DNA from: DAOTYE01 sp034434915
Lineage (GTDB): Bacteria; Chloroflexota; Dehalococcoidia; Dehalococcoidales; RBG-16-60-22
Assembly: GCA_034434915.1 (NCBI GenBank)
Contig: DAOTYE010000019.1
Coordinates: forward strand, 1 to 16,406
Length of the DNA: 16,406 nucleotides
Direction of reading: 5' to 3'
The stretch's first letter is position 1; every line of letters starts with the position of its first letter. Below are positions 6,476 to 13,133 of the stretch, piece by piece. The notes beneath the pieces are model-generated. The model was not told where the DNA came from, did no database searches, and saw only the letters and a program-made list of their open reading frames with translations. The translations under genes and the position numbers were made by a program.

Positions 6476-7020
6476 GTCAGCTTGGCGATTATCTCTTCTG
6501 TCTCTTTTTTCAGGTGTTCCTGTGATGTTTCATTCACAACCATGAAATCCGCCATGGCGATTGGTCCGCCCTTGTTGGTATTCTCAAGCTCGGCGCGGTC
6601 ACGGCTGGCGGCTTCTGCTTTCTTCAGGGGGCGTTCCGCGCGCCTGCTTAACCGCTCGTATCTGATTGCCGGCGATGCCCAGACCGCTACCACAAAAAAC
6701 CGGTCGCCGTAATGCTCTTTGAGCATGACATACTCTTCCCAGGAGTACAGCCCGTCCGCCACCACGTGTGAACGCTTGAGCGCGGCATCAATACGGGGGA
6801 TATTGAGCTTGGCATAGGCGGACATGCCGTGTTCCTTGCGCAGAAGCTCCCGGATGGTGCGCTCGCTTTTTTCATTTCGCTCAAGACCTCGCTTTTTAAT
6901 CTCCTCGTCGGTGACATCGCCAAATCTGACCCTGAAGAAGCCATGCTCTTCAAAGATGCGGGCAACCTCCGTTTTACCTGAGCCTGCCATGCCGACGATG
7001 GCAACGACGATTCTGTTCAC
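6463..7020 (-). CDS. UPF0200 / dephospho-CoA-kinase-like P-loop protein
   Basis: 185 residues. The N-terminus is a Walker A P-loop, GMAGSGKT (residues 10-17), followed by FGDVTDEEIKKRG, GMSAYAKLNIPRI, and a C-terminal MADFMVVNETS. This pattern recalls the archaeal UPF0200 proteins, a nucleotide-kinase-like family related to dephospho-CoA kinase. The nearby RLSRRAERP stretch could form a lid with substrate-contacting arginines. The phosphate acceptor is unknown. The start is GTG 7020, 12 bases after a TATAAT box, leaving a leader of only about 5 bases. The 13-base overlap with the dCMP deaminase suggests linked nucleotide metabolism, but this is inference. Confidence 0.8.
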   Translation of the reverse strand: MNRIVVAIVGMAGSGKTEVARIFEEHGFFRVRFGDVTDEEIKKRGLERNEKSERTIRELLRKEHGMSAYAKLNIPRIDAALKRSHVVADGLYSWEEYVMLKEHYGDRFFVVAVWASPAIRYERLSRRAERPLKKAEAASRDRAELENTNKGGPIAMADFMVVNETSQEHLKKETEEIIAKLTWKK

Positions 7021-7032
7021 CTTTATGGGTTC

Positions 7033-7062
7033 ATTATACGCAAGTTACTGTAAAAATAACAA
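7033..7062 (-). promoter_or_regulatory. Promoter of the UPF0200-like kinase/dCMP deaminase operon
   Basis: Minus strand: TTGTTA (7062-7057), an 18-base spacer, and a perfect TATAAT (7038-7033). The GTG start at 7020 follows after 12 bases, so the predicted 5' leader is about 5 bases long. An ATG overlapping the -10 box runs into TAA after three codons and is not the start. Confidence 0.65.
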
Positions 7063-7311
7063 ATCAGGTAGCATTGAACCTCACCTTATCAACCCATCTC
7101 TCTGAATTGGATTAAGGAGAGAGGAGAAAAGCAAGCCGTGCCCAACAGCCTCTTTTTCCTGACCGGTCAGTCTCTTCTCCCCTGTCATTCTGAGGAACGG
7201 AGTAGCGAAGAATCTCAGGACCGGAGCGGTGATTTCTATCACCCCCAGACCCTTCACTATGGTCAGAGTGTCAGCGCTACCACCTGCCAGCTCACCTGTC
7301 CGTATCCACTG
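7063..7311. other. Divergent intergenic region
   Basis: About 250 bases between two divergent promoters. It holds a CTCTCT/AGAGAG inverted repeat (7098-7123), a 12-base palindrome CTGACCGGTCAG (7159-7170), and one copy of a CATTCTGAGG-type repeat (7183-7220). Open frames here are short, lack ribosome sites and read through the repeat, so I call no gene. Confidence 0.6.
7183..7220. repeat. Dispersed CATTCTGAGG...GCGAAGAATC-type intergenic repeat
   Basis: The stretch starts TGTCATTCTGAGGAACGG and ends AGCGAAGAATCTCAGGA. Its arms CATTCTGAG and GAAGAATC are partly complementary, giving an imperfect hairpin around the middle. This sequence style recurs in intergenic regions of Chloroflexota and other genomes. 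That statement is from general knowledge; only this copy and a partial relative near 16346 are visible here. Confidence 0.6.
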
Positions 7312-7320
7312 TGCTATAAT
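7312..7320 (+). promoter_or_regulatory. Extended -10 promoter of the CCA/PAP gene
   Basis: TGCTATAAT is a perfect extended -10 element. No good -35 box is seen at the expected place. Candidate start codons lie 10 bases (GTG 7331) and 19 bases (ATG 7340) downstream, giving a leader of only about 3-12 bases. Confidence 0.65.
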
Positions 7321-7339
7321 GCAATCATAGGTGTCTGTG

Positions 7340-8620
7340 ATGGCGGAAGCAGTTATTAACATAACAGCAGAGATAAGGAAACACCTGCCTTTAGAGTTGA
7401 TTGACCTGGTGAAAACGGCGGGCGAAATAGCCCAGGAACAGGGGCAGAATCTCTACCTCGTCGGCGGGGTGGTGCGGGACATCCTGTTAGAAAGAGACAT
7501 CTTTGACCTTGACCTGGTGGTGGAAGGAAATGCGATTAGGGTGGCACAACAGATTGCAGAAAAGACGGACGGAAAGCTCATTGTTCACGAACGGTTCGGC
7601 ACGGCGAAAGTGAAGAAAGGGAAATGGAGCCTTGACCTGGCGATGGCTCGGTCAGAGACCTATGCTGAGCCGGGGGCTCTCCCCACTGTCCAACCCGGCA
7701 CCATCAGGCAAGACCTTTTCCGGCGCGACTTTACCATCAATGCCATGGCGGTGGAGCTTAATCCGGGGCGCTATGGCATCCTCCTTGACCCTTACGGTGG
7801 CAGAGCAGACCTGGAAAATAAGCTCGTGCGTGTGCTTCACAGTCGCAGTTTCATTGATGATGCCACCCGTATCTGGCGCGCCCTGCGCTATGAGCAGAGG
7901 CTTGGCTTTACCATAGAACCACACACCCTGGAACTGCTCAAACGTGACCTGTCATACCTGGACAAAATCAGCGGCGACCGCATCCGCCGCGAGCTTGAGC
8001 TGGTGCTGAAAGAAGAACAGCCTGAAAAAGTCCTGCGTCGCGCTGATGAGCTTGGCGTACTGGGCAAGCTCCACCCGGCGCTTCAGGGAGACAAATGGCT
8101 GGCGGAAAAGTTCGCCCGGGCAAGAGAAGCCGCCTCTACCGCTGTACCGATTGCCCCCCTCTATATGGCCCTGCTGTGCTACCGCATGACTGAGTCCAAA
8201 TCTGAAGACCTGCTCGCCTACCTGAGATTATCCCGGTCAATGGCACAGACAGTGCGGGATACCCATGCTCTCAAGGCTGAGCTTGACCTTCTCTCCCATC
8301 CAAAGGTAAAATCACACGATATTCACGTCCTGCTGTGCGATTATTCCATACCGGCAATGGCGGCGACCATCATCGCCACGGATTCGGCAATCGTCCGCCG
8401 CAAAATAAAATTGTTTCTGGACAAGCTCAGGTATGTCAAGCCGTCTCTGGGCGGGGAGGATCTGGTGAAGATGGGTGTGAAGCAGGGACCGCACATAAAA
8501 GAGTTGCTCAATCTCTTACTGAAAGCAAGGCTTGAAGGGCAGGTCAATTGTAAAAAAGAAGAGGAGCAGATGGTGGCAGGATGGTTGAGGGAAAAGCAGG
8601 AACTGAAAGAACGGGAATGA
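7340..8620 (+). CDS. CCA tRNA nucleotidyltransferase / poly(A) polymerase family (class II)
   Basis: 426 residues from ATG 7340. The class II nucleotidyltransferase head is complete: GGVVRD (42-47), the catalytic DLD (D56, D58), a third acidic residue in SLDLAMAR, RRDFTINAMA (128-137) and RIWRALRYEQRLGF. These fit an enzyme that adds CCA, or part of it, to tRNA 3' ends. Sequence alone does not separate CCA-adding, A-adding only, and PcnB activities. The C-terminal half (about 235-426) is helical and has no HD phosphohydrolase motif that I can see. ATG 7340 has AGGTG 6 bases upstream; GTG 7331 just before it is an alternative, nearly leaderless start. The stop overlaps the next gene as ATGA. 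Confidence 0.92.
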   Translation: MAEAVINITAEIRKHLPLELIDLVKTAGEIAQEQGQNLYLVGGVVRDILLERDIFDLDLVVEGNAIRVAQQIAEKTDGKLIVHERFGTAKVKKGKWSLDLAMARSETYAEPGALPTVQPGTIRQDLFRRDFTINAMAVELNPGRYGILLDPYGGRADLENKLVRVLHSRSFIDDATRIWRALRYEQRLGFTIEPHTLELLKRDLSYLDKISGDRIRRELELVLKEEQPEKVLRRADELGVLGKLHPALQGDKWLAEKFARAREAASTAVPIAPLYMALLCYRMTESKSEDLLAYLRLSRSMAQTVRDTHALKAELDLLSHPKVKSHDIHVLLCDYSIPAMAATIIATDSAIVRRKIKLFLDKLRYVKPSLGGEDLVKMGVKQGPHIKELLNLLLKARLEGQVNCKKEEEQMVAGWLREKQELKERE

Positions 8621-9486
8621 AAAAGAAGCTGGTGCTGGCGGGCGTGGCTATCCTCGCCATGGTAGTGTCAGGCTGTGTGGCATCCGGGCAGGGCTATGAT
8701 AAATTATCGGGAGAATTGAAAGCGGCGGAGGAGAAGATTAAGAGACTGGAAAATGAACTTGCCACTGCACAGCAGGAAGCCTCCATGCCGCAGAGCCGCC
8801 CTGACGTGTCATCAGCACTGGAACAGCTCCAGCGCTCTCACCTGGCACTTCAGGAGCAGGTACTGCAACTGCAGAAACAGCTCGCCGGCATCCAATCAAC
8901 CAGCCTCACCCGGACGTTCAAGTTTGAGTCCAAAAAGACCAAAGAGCTTACCTGGACTGTCCAGATTCCGCTGGGAACATTTATCTATTACCGCGAACTG
9001 CCGCGGCCTACCATTTTCAACTATCATGCTATGGCGCGCGACCCCGCCGATGATACCGTGATTAACAGCCTGGTTCAGCAGGTGAGGGAGACAGTCGCCA
9101 GAGAGGGATTGAGCAAGCTTGATGAGATTAGCCTCATTCTTGCCTTTGCCCAGGCCATTACCTATGCTGAAGATATCATCACCACCGGCAAAGATGAGTA
9201 TCCCCGTTTCCCTGTGGAGACATTGTTTGAAGGCGCAGGCGATTGCGAGGACACGTCTATCCTGGCGGCGGCAATCTTCACCCGCCTGGGCTATGACGTC
9301 GCCCTGCTACTGTTTGAGCAGTTTGACCACATGGGGCTGGGCATCAACTACCCGCTTGAGTACGGCAACTCTTGGATTTATGAGGGCAAGCGGTACTGGT
9401 ATCTGGACGCCTCAGGCAAACGCCCCGCCGGCTGGGCTCCTGATGAATACGCCCAGACCTCCGCCTACGTCCTGCCGGTGAAATGA
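8617..9486 (+). CDS. Lipoprotein with coiled coil and transglutaminase-like domain
   Basis: 289 residues. The N-terminus is a lipoprotein signal: MKKK, a hydrophobic stretch, and lipobox V-S-G-C with Cys20 as lipidation site, so the protein should be membrane-anchored outside the cytoplasm. Residues 30-92 are rich in Leu, Glu, Gln and Lys in heptad-like spacing, consistent with a coiled coil. The C-terminal domain has a transglutaminase/papain-like triad: Cys210 in GAGDCEDTSIL, His238 in FDHMGLG and Asp264 in YLDAS. Such domains act as proteases, transglutaminases or peptidoglycan-modifying enzymes, and the actual activity is unknown. The ATG overlaps the preceding stop by 4 bases (ATGA), implying translational coupling. 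A longer frame from 8581 would bury the signal peptide, so I reject it. Confidence 0.88.
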   Translation: MKKKLVLAGVAILAMVVSGCVASGQGYDKLSGELKAAEEKIKRLENELATAQQEASMPQSRPDVSSALEQLQRSHLALQEQVLQLQKQLAGIQSTSLTRTFKFESKKTKELTWTVQIPLGTFIYYRELPRPTIFNYHAMARDPADDTVINSLVQQVRETVAREGLSKLDEISLILAFAQAITYAEDIITTGKDEYPRFPVETLFEGAGDCEDTSILAAAIFTRLGYDVALLLFEQFDHMGLGINYPLEYGNSWIYEGKRYWYLDASGKRPAGWAPDEYAQTSAYVLPVK

Positions 9487-9534
9487 CGGCAAGGCGGCGG
9501 TCCGGACGTATTAAACTATCGCCGCTCTCTTGAA

Positions 9535-10038
9535 TTAGAGTATCTGCTTAAATTTAATCTTCAGCGCGCCGCAGACCGGGCACTTGTCCGGCGCCTCACC
9601 GGCAGCGGTATAGCCGCAGACCTGGCAGACAAAGTATGGCTTGTCCGCGAGCTTCTGTCCGCCGGAGACCGCTTTGAGCGCCTCTTCATAAAGACCGTGA
9701 TGAATTTTCTCCACAGCTCCTGCCCATTCAAATGTGCTTTTGGCACGCCGGTTGGCATCTTTGCCAGCCTGCTCTATGAACTCCGGATACATCCTGCGGA
9801 ACTCAAACCCCTCCCCGTCAATAGCTGTCCGCAGGTTCTCTGCCGTGGTGCCGATGCCGCCCATAGTATCAAAGTGGTTGCGCGCGTGGACCGTCTCGGC
9901 TTCAGCTACGGCGCGGAAAAGCCTGGCAACCTGCGGATACCCCTCTTTCTCCGCCTTCTCCGCGAAGAAAAGATAGCGCCGGTTTGCCTGGCTTTCTCCG
10001 GCAAACGCCGCCTGCAGGTTATCCATGGTACTGCCCAT
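9535..10038 (-). CDS. Rubrerythrin
   Basis: 167 residues. The N-terminal ferritin-like four-helix domain has the di-iron ligand pattern: E15 in AFAGESQANRRY, E48-x2-H51 in AEAETVHARNH, and a second E-x-x-H in EWAGAVEKIHHG (E110, H113). The C-terminal rubredoxin-like domain has C138-x2-C141 and C153-x2-C156 around an iron-binding knuckle. Rubrerythrins reduce hydrogen peroxide in the cytoplasm of anaerobes, so the gene suits an anaerobic or microaerophilic host. ATG 10038 has AGGAGG 6 bases upstream. The gene follows ispE by 37 bases and has its own TATAAT between them, so it may be transcribed both alone and with ispE. Confidence 0.97.
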   Translation of the reverse strand: MGSTMDNLQAAFAGESQANRRYLFFAEKAEKEGYPQVARLFRAVAEAETVHARNHFDTMGGIGTTAENLRTAIDGEGFEFRRMYPEFIEQAGKDANRRAKSTFEWAGAVEKIHHGLYEEALKAVSGGQKLADKPYFVCQVCGYTAAGEAPDKCPVCGALKIKFKQIL

Positions 10039-10069
10039 ATTCTGCCTCCTTATAAGAACTTCATTTGAA

Positions 10070-10075
10070 ATTATA
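10070..10075 (-). promoter_or_regulatory. Possible internal promoter (-10) for rubrerythrin
   Basis: A perfect TATAAT on the minus strand begins at the base after the ispE TAA. Transcription would start near 10063 and leave a 25-base leader with AGGAGG. I see no convincing -35 at 17-18 bases upstream, so an activator or coding-region overlap may matter. Confidence 0.4.
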
Positions 10076-10927
10076 TTACACGCCGGAAATTTCGGTGAGA
10101 TATGACTTAAGTCTCATTTCTGAAAGGGCAGTCTGCAATTTCATGGCACTGGCTTTATCCGGTAACAGGGTGAAGAGGGCAGGTCCTGAGCCTGTCAGGT
10201 GGACATCAGGCGCTCCAGCCCTGAGCATGGCGTCCTTGTACCTGGTTAAATTGGGAAAACGCGAGAAAGCCACACGCTCAAAAACATTGAACAGGTAGGA
10301 CGGGTCATAGTATCTGCCGCTTTTTAGTAGATTGACCAATCCCTTAGTGATTTGGCCATCGGTATAGTGGCTGGAATTAAGGCTGGCGTAGAGCTGTCTG
10401 GTCTTTTCCGGAATGCGCGGTACATCAGGCATGAGCAGTACCACCCACTGGTGAGGGAAGGGGTTAAGCGGGGTGATGATATCCCCTTTGCCTTGTACCA
10501 GCATGGTGCCGCGGTACAGGAAGAGCGCCACGTCTGCTCCCAGCTCAGATGCTAGCTTGACCAGTGCGCTATTCGGGAGGTTCAGACCCCAGAGCTGGTT
10601 CAGTCCGCGCAGGGTCATCGCCGCATCACTGCTATCGCCGCCAAGACCAGATACCAGCGGGATGCGCTTGATGATTTCAATATCGGCGCCTTTTGCCGTG
10701 CCGGCGGCCTTCTGGAGCAGGCTGACCGCTTTTAGCACCAGGCTCTTTTCCGGCGCCCATTCGGGCATGGTTGACTTGACAGTGACCTGCTGGCTCTCCT
10801 GGAACAGGAGACTATCGCTCAGGCTGAGGGTCTGGATGACGCTGAGGATTTCATGATAGCCGTCAGGTCTCCTGCCCAGAACTTCCAGCGTCAGGTTGAT
10901 TTTAGCCGGTGCCAGCAGTGTGAACAT
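10076..10927 (-). CDS. ispE: 4-diphosphocytidyl-2-C-methyl-D-erythritol kinase
   Basis: 283 residues of the GHMP kinase superfamily. The N-terminus LAPAKINLTLEVLGRRPDGYH (K9 and a downstream DGYH) is diagnostic for IspE. The ATP-binding motif is PLVSGLGGDSSDAA (90-103), with Asp where many homologues have Gly or a small residue. The catalytic Asp is in ELGADVALFL (D132), and GSGPALFTLL lies near the C-terminus. The enzyme phosphorylates CDP-methylerythritol in the MEP isoprenoid pathway, in the cytoplasm. ATG 10927 overlaps the 3' end of ksgA by 26 bases and has AAGGA upstream. ksgA-ispE adjacency is common in bacteria. No other MEP genes are visible in the window. Confidence 0.97.
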   Translation of the reverse strand: MFTLLAPAKINLTLEVLGRRPDGYHEILSVIQTLSLSDSLLFQESQQVTVKSTMPEWAPEKSLVLKAVSLLQKAAGTAKGADIEIIKRIPLVSGLGGDSSDAAMTLRGLNQLWGLNLPNSALVKLASELGADVALFLYRGTMLVQGKGDIITPLNPFPHQWVVLLMPDVPRIPEKTRQLYASLNSSHYTDGQITKGLVNLLKSGRYYDPSYLFNVFERVAFSRFPNLTRYKDAMLRAGAPDVHLTGSGPALFTLLPDKASAMKLQTALSEMRLKSYLTEISGV

Positions 10928-11795
10928 ATGCCCCGTCCTTTCTCAGCTTCTCAAAAGTCCACCAGAGCTTTGCCCACTCTTCAATGGTGAGCGTCTCCGC
11001 CCGGCGTTGCGGGCTGATTTCAGCCTTATTAAGAAGCCGGGCGGCTTCTGCTTTGGGCAGTTTAAGCCCCTGTGCCAGGGAATTGGCGATTTGCTTGCGC
11101 CGGGCAGTGAACCCCGCCTGGACCATCTGGAAGAAGCCTTTTGCATCGCTTACATTGACTTTCGGCGCAGGATAGACATCAATCCGCAGGACTGCCGAAT
11201 CCACCTCCGGCGCCGGGTAAAATGAGCGAGCGGGCACATAGCTCACGATGGAGGGTTTGCCATAAAACTGGGCGATGACGCTGAGGACACTGCGCTCCCC
11301 CGGCTCCGCCACAATCGCCTGGGCTACCTCTTTTTGCACCATGACAATCATCCGCACCGGCTTGGCAGAAGATTCCAGGAAATGGCGCAGGACGGGGGAG
11401 GTGATGTAGTAAGGGAGGTTGGCGACGACTTTGTATTGCGGGGACCTGACGCCTGTGGCAGAAAGCAGAGTCTGCGGGTCAAGCTTGAGAATATCTTCAT
11501 TGATGACGGTGAGATTTGGCAATTGGGATAGCCTTTCTTTCAGGAGGCGCGCCAGAGTATCGTCAAGCTCCACGGCAATGACTTTGCCGGCTTGTTCGGC
11601 GAGCTTTGCAGTGAGGATGCCCAGCCCGGGTCCCACTTCCACGATAGTATCGTCAGGTGCAATTTCCGCGGCACTGAGGATGGTTTTCAGAACCTGCCCG
11701 TTGACCAGGAAGTGCTGGCCCAGCCTCTTCCTTGCCTTGAGGTCATACCGGCGCAGGAGTAGTTTTGTTTGCGCGAAGAGCGACCCTGCGGTCAA
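10902..11795 (-). CDS. ksgA: 16S rRNA dimethyladenosine transferase
   Basis: 297 residues with all KsgA hallmarks: RKRLGQHFL (23-30), the SAM-binding EVGPGLG (53-59), the acidic AVELDD, and the catalytic NLPYYITSP (126-134). The enzyme methylates two adenines in helix 45 of 16S rRNA late in 30S assembly. The predicted start is TTG 11795, with AAGGTGAG just upstream. No ATG or GTG in a better place precedes the conserved RLGQHFL, so a non-ATG start seems real. The gene begins about 24 bases after the end of the SRP RNA on the same strand. It overlaps ispE downstream by 26 bases, so translation of the two is probably coupled. Confidence 0.96.
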   Translation of the reverse strand: MTAGSLFAQTKLLLRRYDLKARKRLGQHFLVNGQVLKTILSAAEIAPDDTIVEVGPGLGILTAKLAEQAGKVIAVELDDTLARLLKERLSQLPNLTVINEDILKLDPQTLLSATGVRSPQYKVVANLPYYITSPVLRHFLESSAKPVRMIVMVQKEVAQAIVAEPGERSVLSVIAQFYGKPSIVSYVPARSFYPAPEVDSAVLRIDVYPAPKVNVSDAKGFFQMVQAGFTARRKQIANSLAQGLKLPKAEAARLLNKAEISPQRRAETLTIEEWAKLWWTFEKLRKDGAYVHTAGTG

Positions 11796-11819
11796 ATCTC
11801 ACCTTCTCTAGAAAAGAGC

Positions 11820-12092
11820 GAGGCCGTGCACCGGCTCTTGACTCTGCCCAATAGCTTGCGCAAGCCAGCCAGCTCCAGCCAGGTAGCCCTACGGCACCCA
11901 GAAAAATCTATTTACCGCTGCTTCCTTTCGGACCTGACGGGGTTCATAGCATCCTGTCGCATAGGACCCAGCCTTCAACACCACTTAGCCTGCGCAGTCC
12001 TACCAGACAGGAGCCGCAAGCCGGAGTTCAACCCTGCTATAGCGGATTGCAGGTACAGGGCACCGCTGGCTCCCCGTCTAGCACGACCTCAA
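11820..12092 (-). ncRNA. ffs: Signal recognition particle RNA, large bacterial type
   Basis: The minus strand contains the universal helix 8 signature GTCAGGTCCGAAAGGAAGCAGC at about 11917-11938, with a GAAA tetraloop instead of the common GGAA. Near the 5' end GGTGCCCTGTACCTGC and CAATCCGCT match the Alu domain found in Bacillus-type SRP RNA. GTGGTGTTGA and GGGTCCTATGCGACAGG, then GGTGCACGGCCTC at the 3' end, complete the pattern. The ends pair as GAGG...CCTC, giving a length of about 271-273 bases. The ends are approximate by a few bases. It binds Ffh to target membrane and secreted proteins. The longer open frame on the plus strand through this region is an artefact of it. Confidence 0.96.
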
Positions 12093-12097
12093 AATCA

Positions 12098-12126
12098 ATC
12101 GTAAATCGTGGGGGTGTGTTTGTCAA
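12098..12126 (-). promoter_or_regulatory. Strong promoter of the SRP RNA gene
   Basis: Minus strand: perfect TTGACA (12126-12121), 17-base spacer, then TACGAT (12103-12098, 4 of 6 matches). The predicted start near 12090 falls on the first base of the terminal GAGG helix of the SRP RNA, which supports both calls. Confidence 0.85.
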
Positions 12127-12288
12127 GGGAGTTGTAGAAGAGAAATTCTGATTAATCACAGTGGCGATGAAAGAAAAATCCCTCTCTATCTCCCTTTGTT
12201 AAAGGGAGATGATGTGATGACAGTGAGAAAAATTTAGGATTTAGAGCTTAGCGTTTAGAATTTGGGAGGCGGATGTGGGGTGGGGATG
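12127..12288. other. Intergenic region, repeat-bearing
   Basis: No gene is seen. It holds the TCTCCCTTT palindrome (12176-12210) and a short AT-rich run of TTTAG-like direct repeats (about 12234-12262). Confidence 0.6.
12176..12210 (-). repeat. Palindromic intergenic repeat, intact copy
   Basis: ATCTCCCTTT (12188-12197) pairs perfectly with AAAGGGAGAT (12201-12210) across a 3-base loop; AGAGAGGGATTT flanks it on the minus strand. A similar but interrupted element occurs near 16324-16383. On the minus strand GAGAGGGATTTTTC follows the hairpin, so it might also weakly terminate transcription of the metallophosphoesterase gene, but the T run is 9 bases from the stem. Confidence 0.6.
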
Positions 12289-13026
12289 CTATGTCCCGTG
12301 GCTGAGGCGCGCCACTAATCTCATGGGCAGACCGTATTTCATCATCTTGCGCTGGGTGGCGTCTATGTCATAAGGCACGCGGTAGAGCTTGATGGAGTTG
12401 CTTTCAGTATCGTATAAGGCATAGCTGGCGCGGGGGTCACCATCGCGCGGCTGTCCCACGGCACCCGGATTGATGAGCAACTGTTGCTTGCCGAGCATGA
12501 GTCCCACGTTTTCGGCAAGGGGACTGGAGATGCAGACACCGCTTTTCTCATCAGTCTTGAAGACCACCGGCACGTGGGTATGACCGAGCAGGCAGTACTT
12601 CGTCTTGAAGAAGACCAGATTCTGCGTGGCGATACTGCTGGAAATGACATATTCCCACGTTGGTCCGCGCGGACTGCCGTGGACGATGGTGAAGTCATTT
12701 TTCACCAGGGTGGTAGGCAAATTCTTGAGATAGGTTTTATCCTCTTCATTCAGTTGCTTTGCTGTCCAGCGGATGGCGGTGGCGGCATCGGGATTGAACG
12801 CGGCGATGTCTATTTTGCCAATGGCGCCCCAGTCATGGTTGCCGGCGACGCAGATGTGGTTGGTGCGCTGGAGGAGCTCTATACATTCGTGCGGCTCCGG
12901 ACCATAGCCCACCAGGTCGCCCAGGCACCACAGCTCCTGCACATCTCCTCGCTGGGGGATGTCTTTCAGCACCGCATCAAAGGCGGCGTAGTTCCCGTGA
13001 ATATCCGCAAGAATGGCGTAAAGCAT
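12289..13026 (-). CDS. Calcineurin-like metallophosphoesterase
   Basis: 245 residues with the full dinuclear metal signature: D8-x-H10 in LADIHGN, G-D in CLGDLVGYGPEP (GD at 36-37), G-N-H-D in VAGNHDW (62-65), H116 in IVHGSPRG, and G-H-T-H (148-151), followed by LINPGAVGQPRDGDP. The layout matches the YfcE-like/serine-threonine phosphatase-like group with a GYG motif, common in Chloroflexota and cyanobacteria. Substrate (phosphodiester, nucleotide or protein) is not determinable. ATG 13026 lies 9 bases after an extended -10 TATAGT, so the message is leaderless or has a leader of up to about 3 bases. It diverges from thiL. Confidence 0.9.
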   Translation of the reverse strand: MLYAILADIHGNYAAFDAVLKDIPQRGDVQELWCLGDLVGYGPEPHECIELLQRTNHICVAGNHDWGAIGKIDIAAFNPDAATAIRWTAKQLNEEDKTYLKNLPTTLVKNDFTIVHGSPRGPTWEYVISSSIATQNLVFFKTKYCLLGHTHVPVVFKTDEKSGVCISSPLAENVGLMLGKQQLLINPGAVGQPRDGDPRASYALYDTESNSIKLYRVPYDIDATQRKMMKYGLPMRLVARLSHGT

Positions 13027-13035
13027 TTGCTAAAG

Positions 13036-13044
13036 ACTATAGCA
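13036..13044 (-). promoter_or_regulatory. Extended -10 promoter of the metallophosphoesterase gene
   Basis: Minus strand TGCTATAGT (13044-13036), one mismatch from TGCTATAAT. A weak -35 (TTCTCA) lies about 17 bases upstream. The ATG at 13026 starts 9 bases after the box. Confidence 0.6.
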
Positions 13045-13096
13045 TGTTTTTGAAAATATGAGAAGTGGGGCATGATAACGGCTTCGGTCGGTTTAA

Positions 13097-13126
13097 TTGT
13101 TAGCCCTGCTACGCCCGTGCTATAAT
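13097..13126 (+). promoter_or_regulatory. Extended -10 promoter, predicted leaderless start of thiL
   Basis: TGCTATAAT is a perfect extended -10 (TATAAT at 13121-13126), with TTGTTA as a weak -35 (13097-13102) and an 18-base spacer. ATG 13134 is 7 bases after the box, so transcription should begin at or next to the start codon. Confidence 0.7.
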
Positions 13127-13133
13127 TTTCTCC

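Noticed and set aside
5969..6712. Long plus-strand open frame (about 247 codons) across the deaminase and kinase-like genes
   Set aside because: It lies opposite two genes with clear catalytic motifs, lacks a ribosome site and resembles no family.
7081..7362. Short frames in the divergent intergenic region
   Set aside because: They read through repeats and promoters, lack ribosome sites and show no protein-like pattern.
9494..9525. GCGGCG...CGCCGC hairpin between the lipoprotein and rubrerythrin genes as a terminator
   Set aside because: Only a 6-bp stem with a 20-base loop and no T run on either strand; at most a weak element.
11769..12104. Plus-strand open frame over the SRP RNA
   Set aside because: The SRP RNA signature on the minus strand explains this stretch fully.
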